A DNA stretch of 64,000 nucleotides from JABSOG01 sp041583135. GTDB taxonomy: Bacteria > Pseudomonadota > Gammaproteobacteria > Enterobacterales > Alteromonadaceae. The first letter of the stretch is position 1. Each line of letters starts with the position of its first letter. The translations under genes and the position numbers were made by a program. The DNA lies in the NCBI GenBank assembly GCA_041583135.1, contig JBFHGJ010000016.1:6254-70253 (forward strand), read 5' to 3'. The notes under the pieces are model-generated. The model did no database searches, was not told where the DNA came from, and worked only from the letters and a program-made list of their open reading frames with translations. This document shows positions 63,834-64,000 of the stretch, piece after piece.

Positions 63834-64000
63834 TGTGGCAAACAAAAACGGATCTGGTCGGACATGATAGCCTAATTGTTTGCAGACCACAAAAAATGCG
63901 CAGTCGGTGTGGCTACAAGGTAAACCATACTCACCGACAAGGCGCATAACAAAAGGGTTATTTACGCTGAACCATCATTGCGTCAGGGAATGAAACGTCA

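Noticed and set aside
1..64000. CRISPR arrays, tRNA or rRNA genes, insertion sequences, phage genes
   Set aside because: No regular short repeats, no RNA gene structure and no transposase or integrase motif was seen; the recurring similarity in the window is between NRPS domains.

Overview
The window is dominated by one non-ribosomal peptide synthetase (NRPS) gene cluster of about 54 kb (roughly 3.1-57.3 kb). Housekeeping-type genes of a Gram-negative bacterium flank it. The moderate GC content, an FtsX/MacB-type export pair, secreted proteins with signal peptides, a DoxX protein and a CheA-like membrane kinase suggest a marine-type gammaproteobacterium. That placement is an inference; no rRNA or other marker is present.

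Layout. 1-3.1 kb: two overlapping genes for polytopic membrane proteins, the first open at the window edge. 3.1-17.3 kb, minus strand: an apparent operon of a NodU/CmcH/TobZ-type O-carbamoyltransferase, a CmlA-type diiron beta-hydroxylase, and NRPS-A (three modules plus a truncated extra condensation-like segment). 17.3-18.0 kb: an AT-rich divergent control region. 18.0-57.3 kb, plus strand: a PAPS sulfotransferase, NRPS-B (three modules), NRPS-C (two modules), NRPS-D (three modules ending in a thioesterase), NRPS-E (a single C-A-T module without docking domain or thioesterase), then an ABC ATPase and an 808-residue duplicated FtsX-type permease. 57.3-64 kb: a secreted zinc-metallopeptidase-like protein, a methyltransferase with a signal peptide, a DoxX protein, a CheA-like sensor kinase and a metallo-beta-lactamase-fold hydrolase. 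Inverted repeats at 3101-3124 and 57302-57327 sit at the two cluster borders.

How it may work together. NRPS-A to -D each begin with a TubC-type docking domain. NRPS-A, -B and -C end in acidic/hydrophobic tails suited to such docking, and only NRPS-D has a thioesterase. The likely order is (NRPS-E?) - A - B - C - D, about 11-12 residues. Specificity pockets read by eye give: A = unassigned, unassigned (DLKNLGMDI), Thr; B = Gly, D-Tyr, unassigned; C = Ser, Tyr; D = D-X, D-X (both DLKNLGMDI), Gly, release. NRPS-E is unassigned. The tailoring genes predict beta-hydroxylation of a carrier-bound residue, O-carbamoylation of a hydroxyl and O-sulfation, followed by ABC export. I do not recognise this combination as a known product. 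Several condensation domains have non-canonical active-site motifs. All calls come from reading the sequence; no database search was run.
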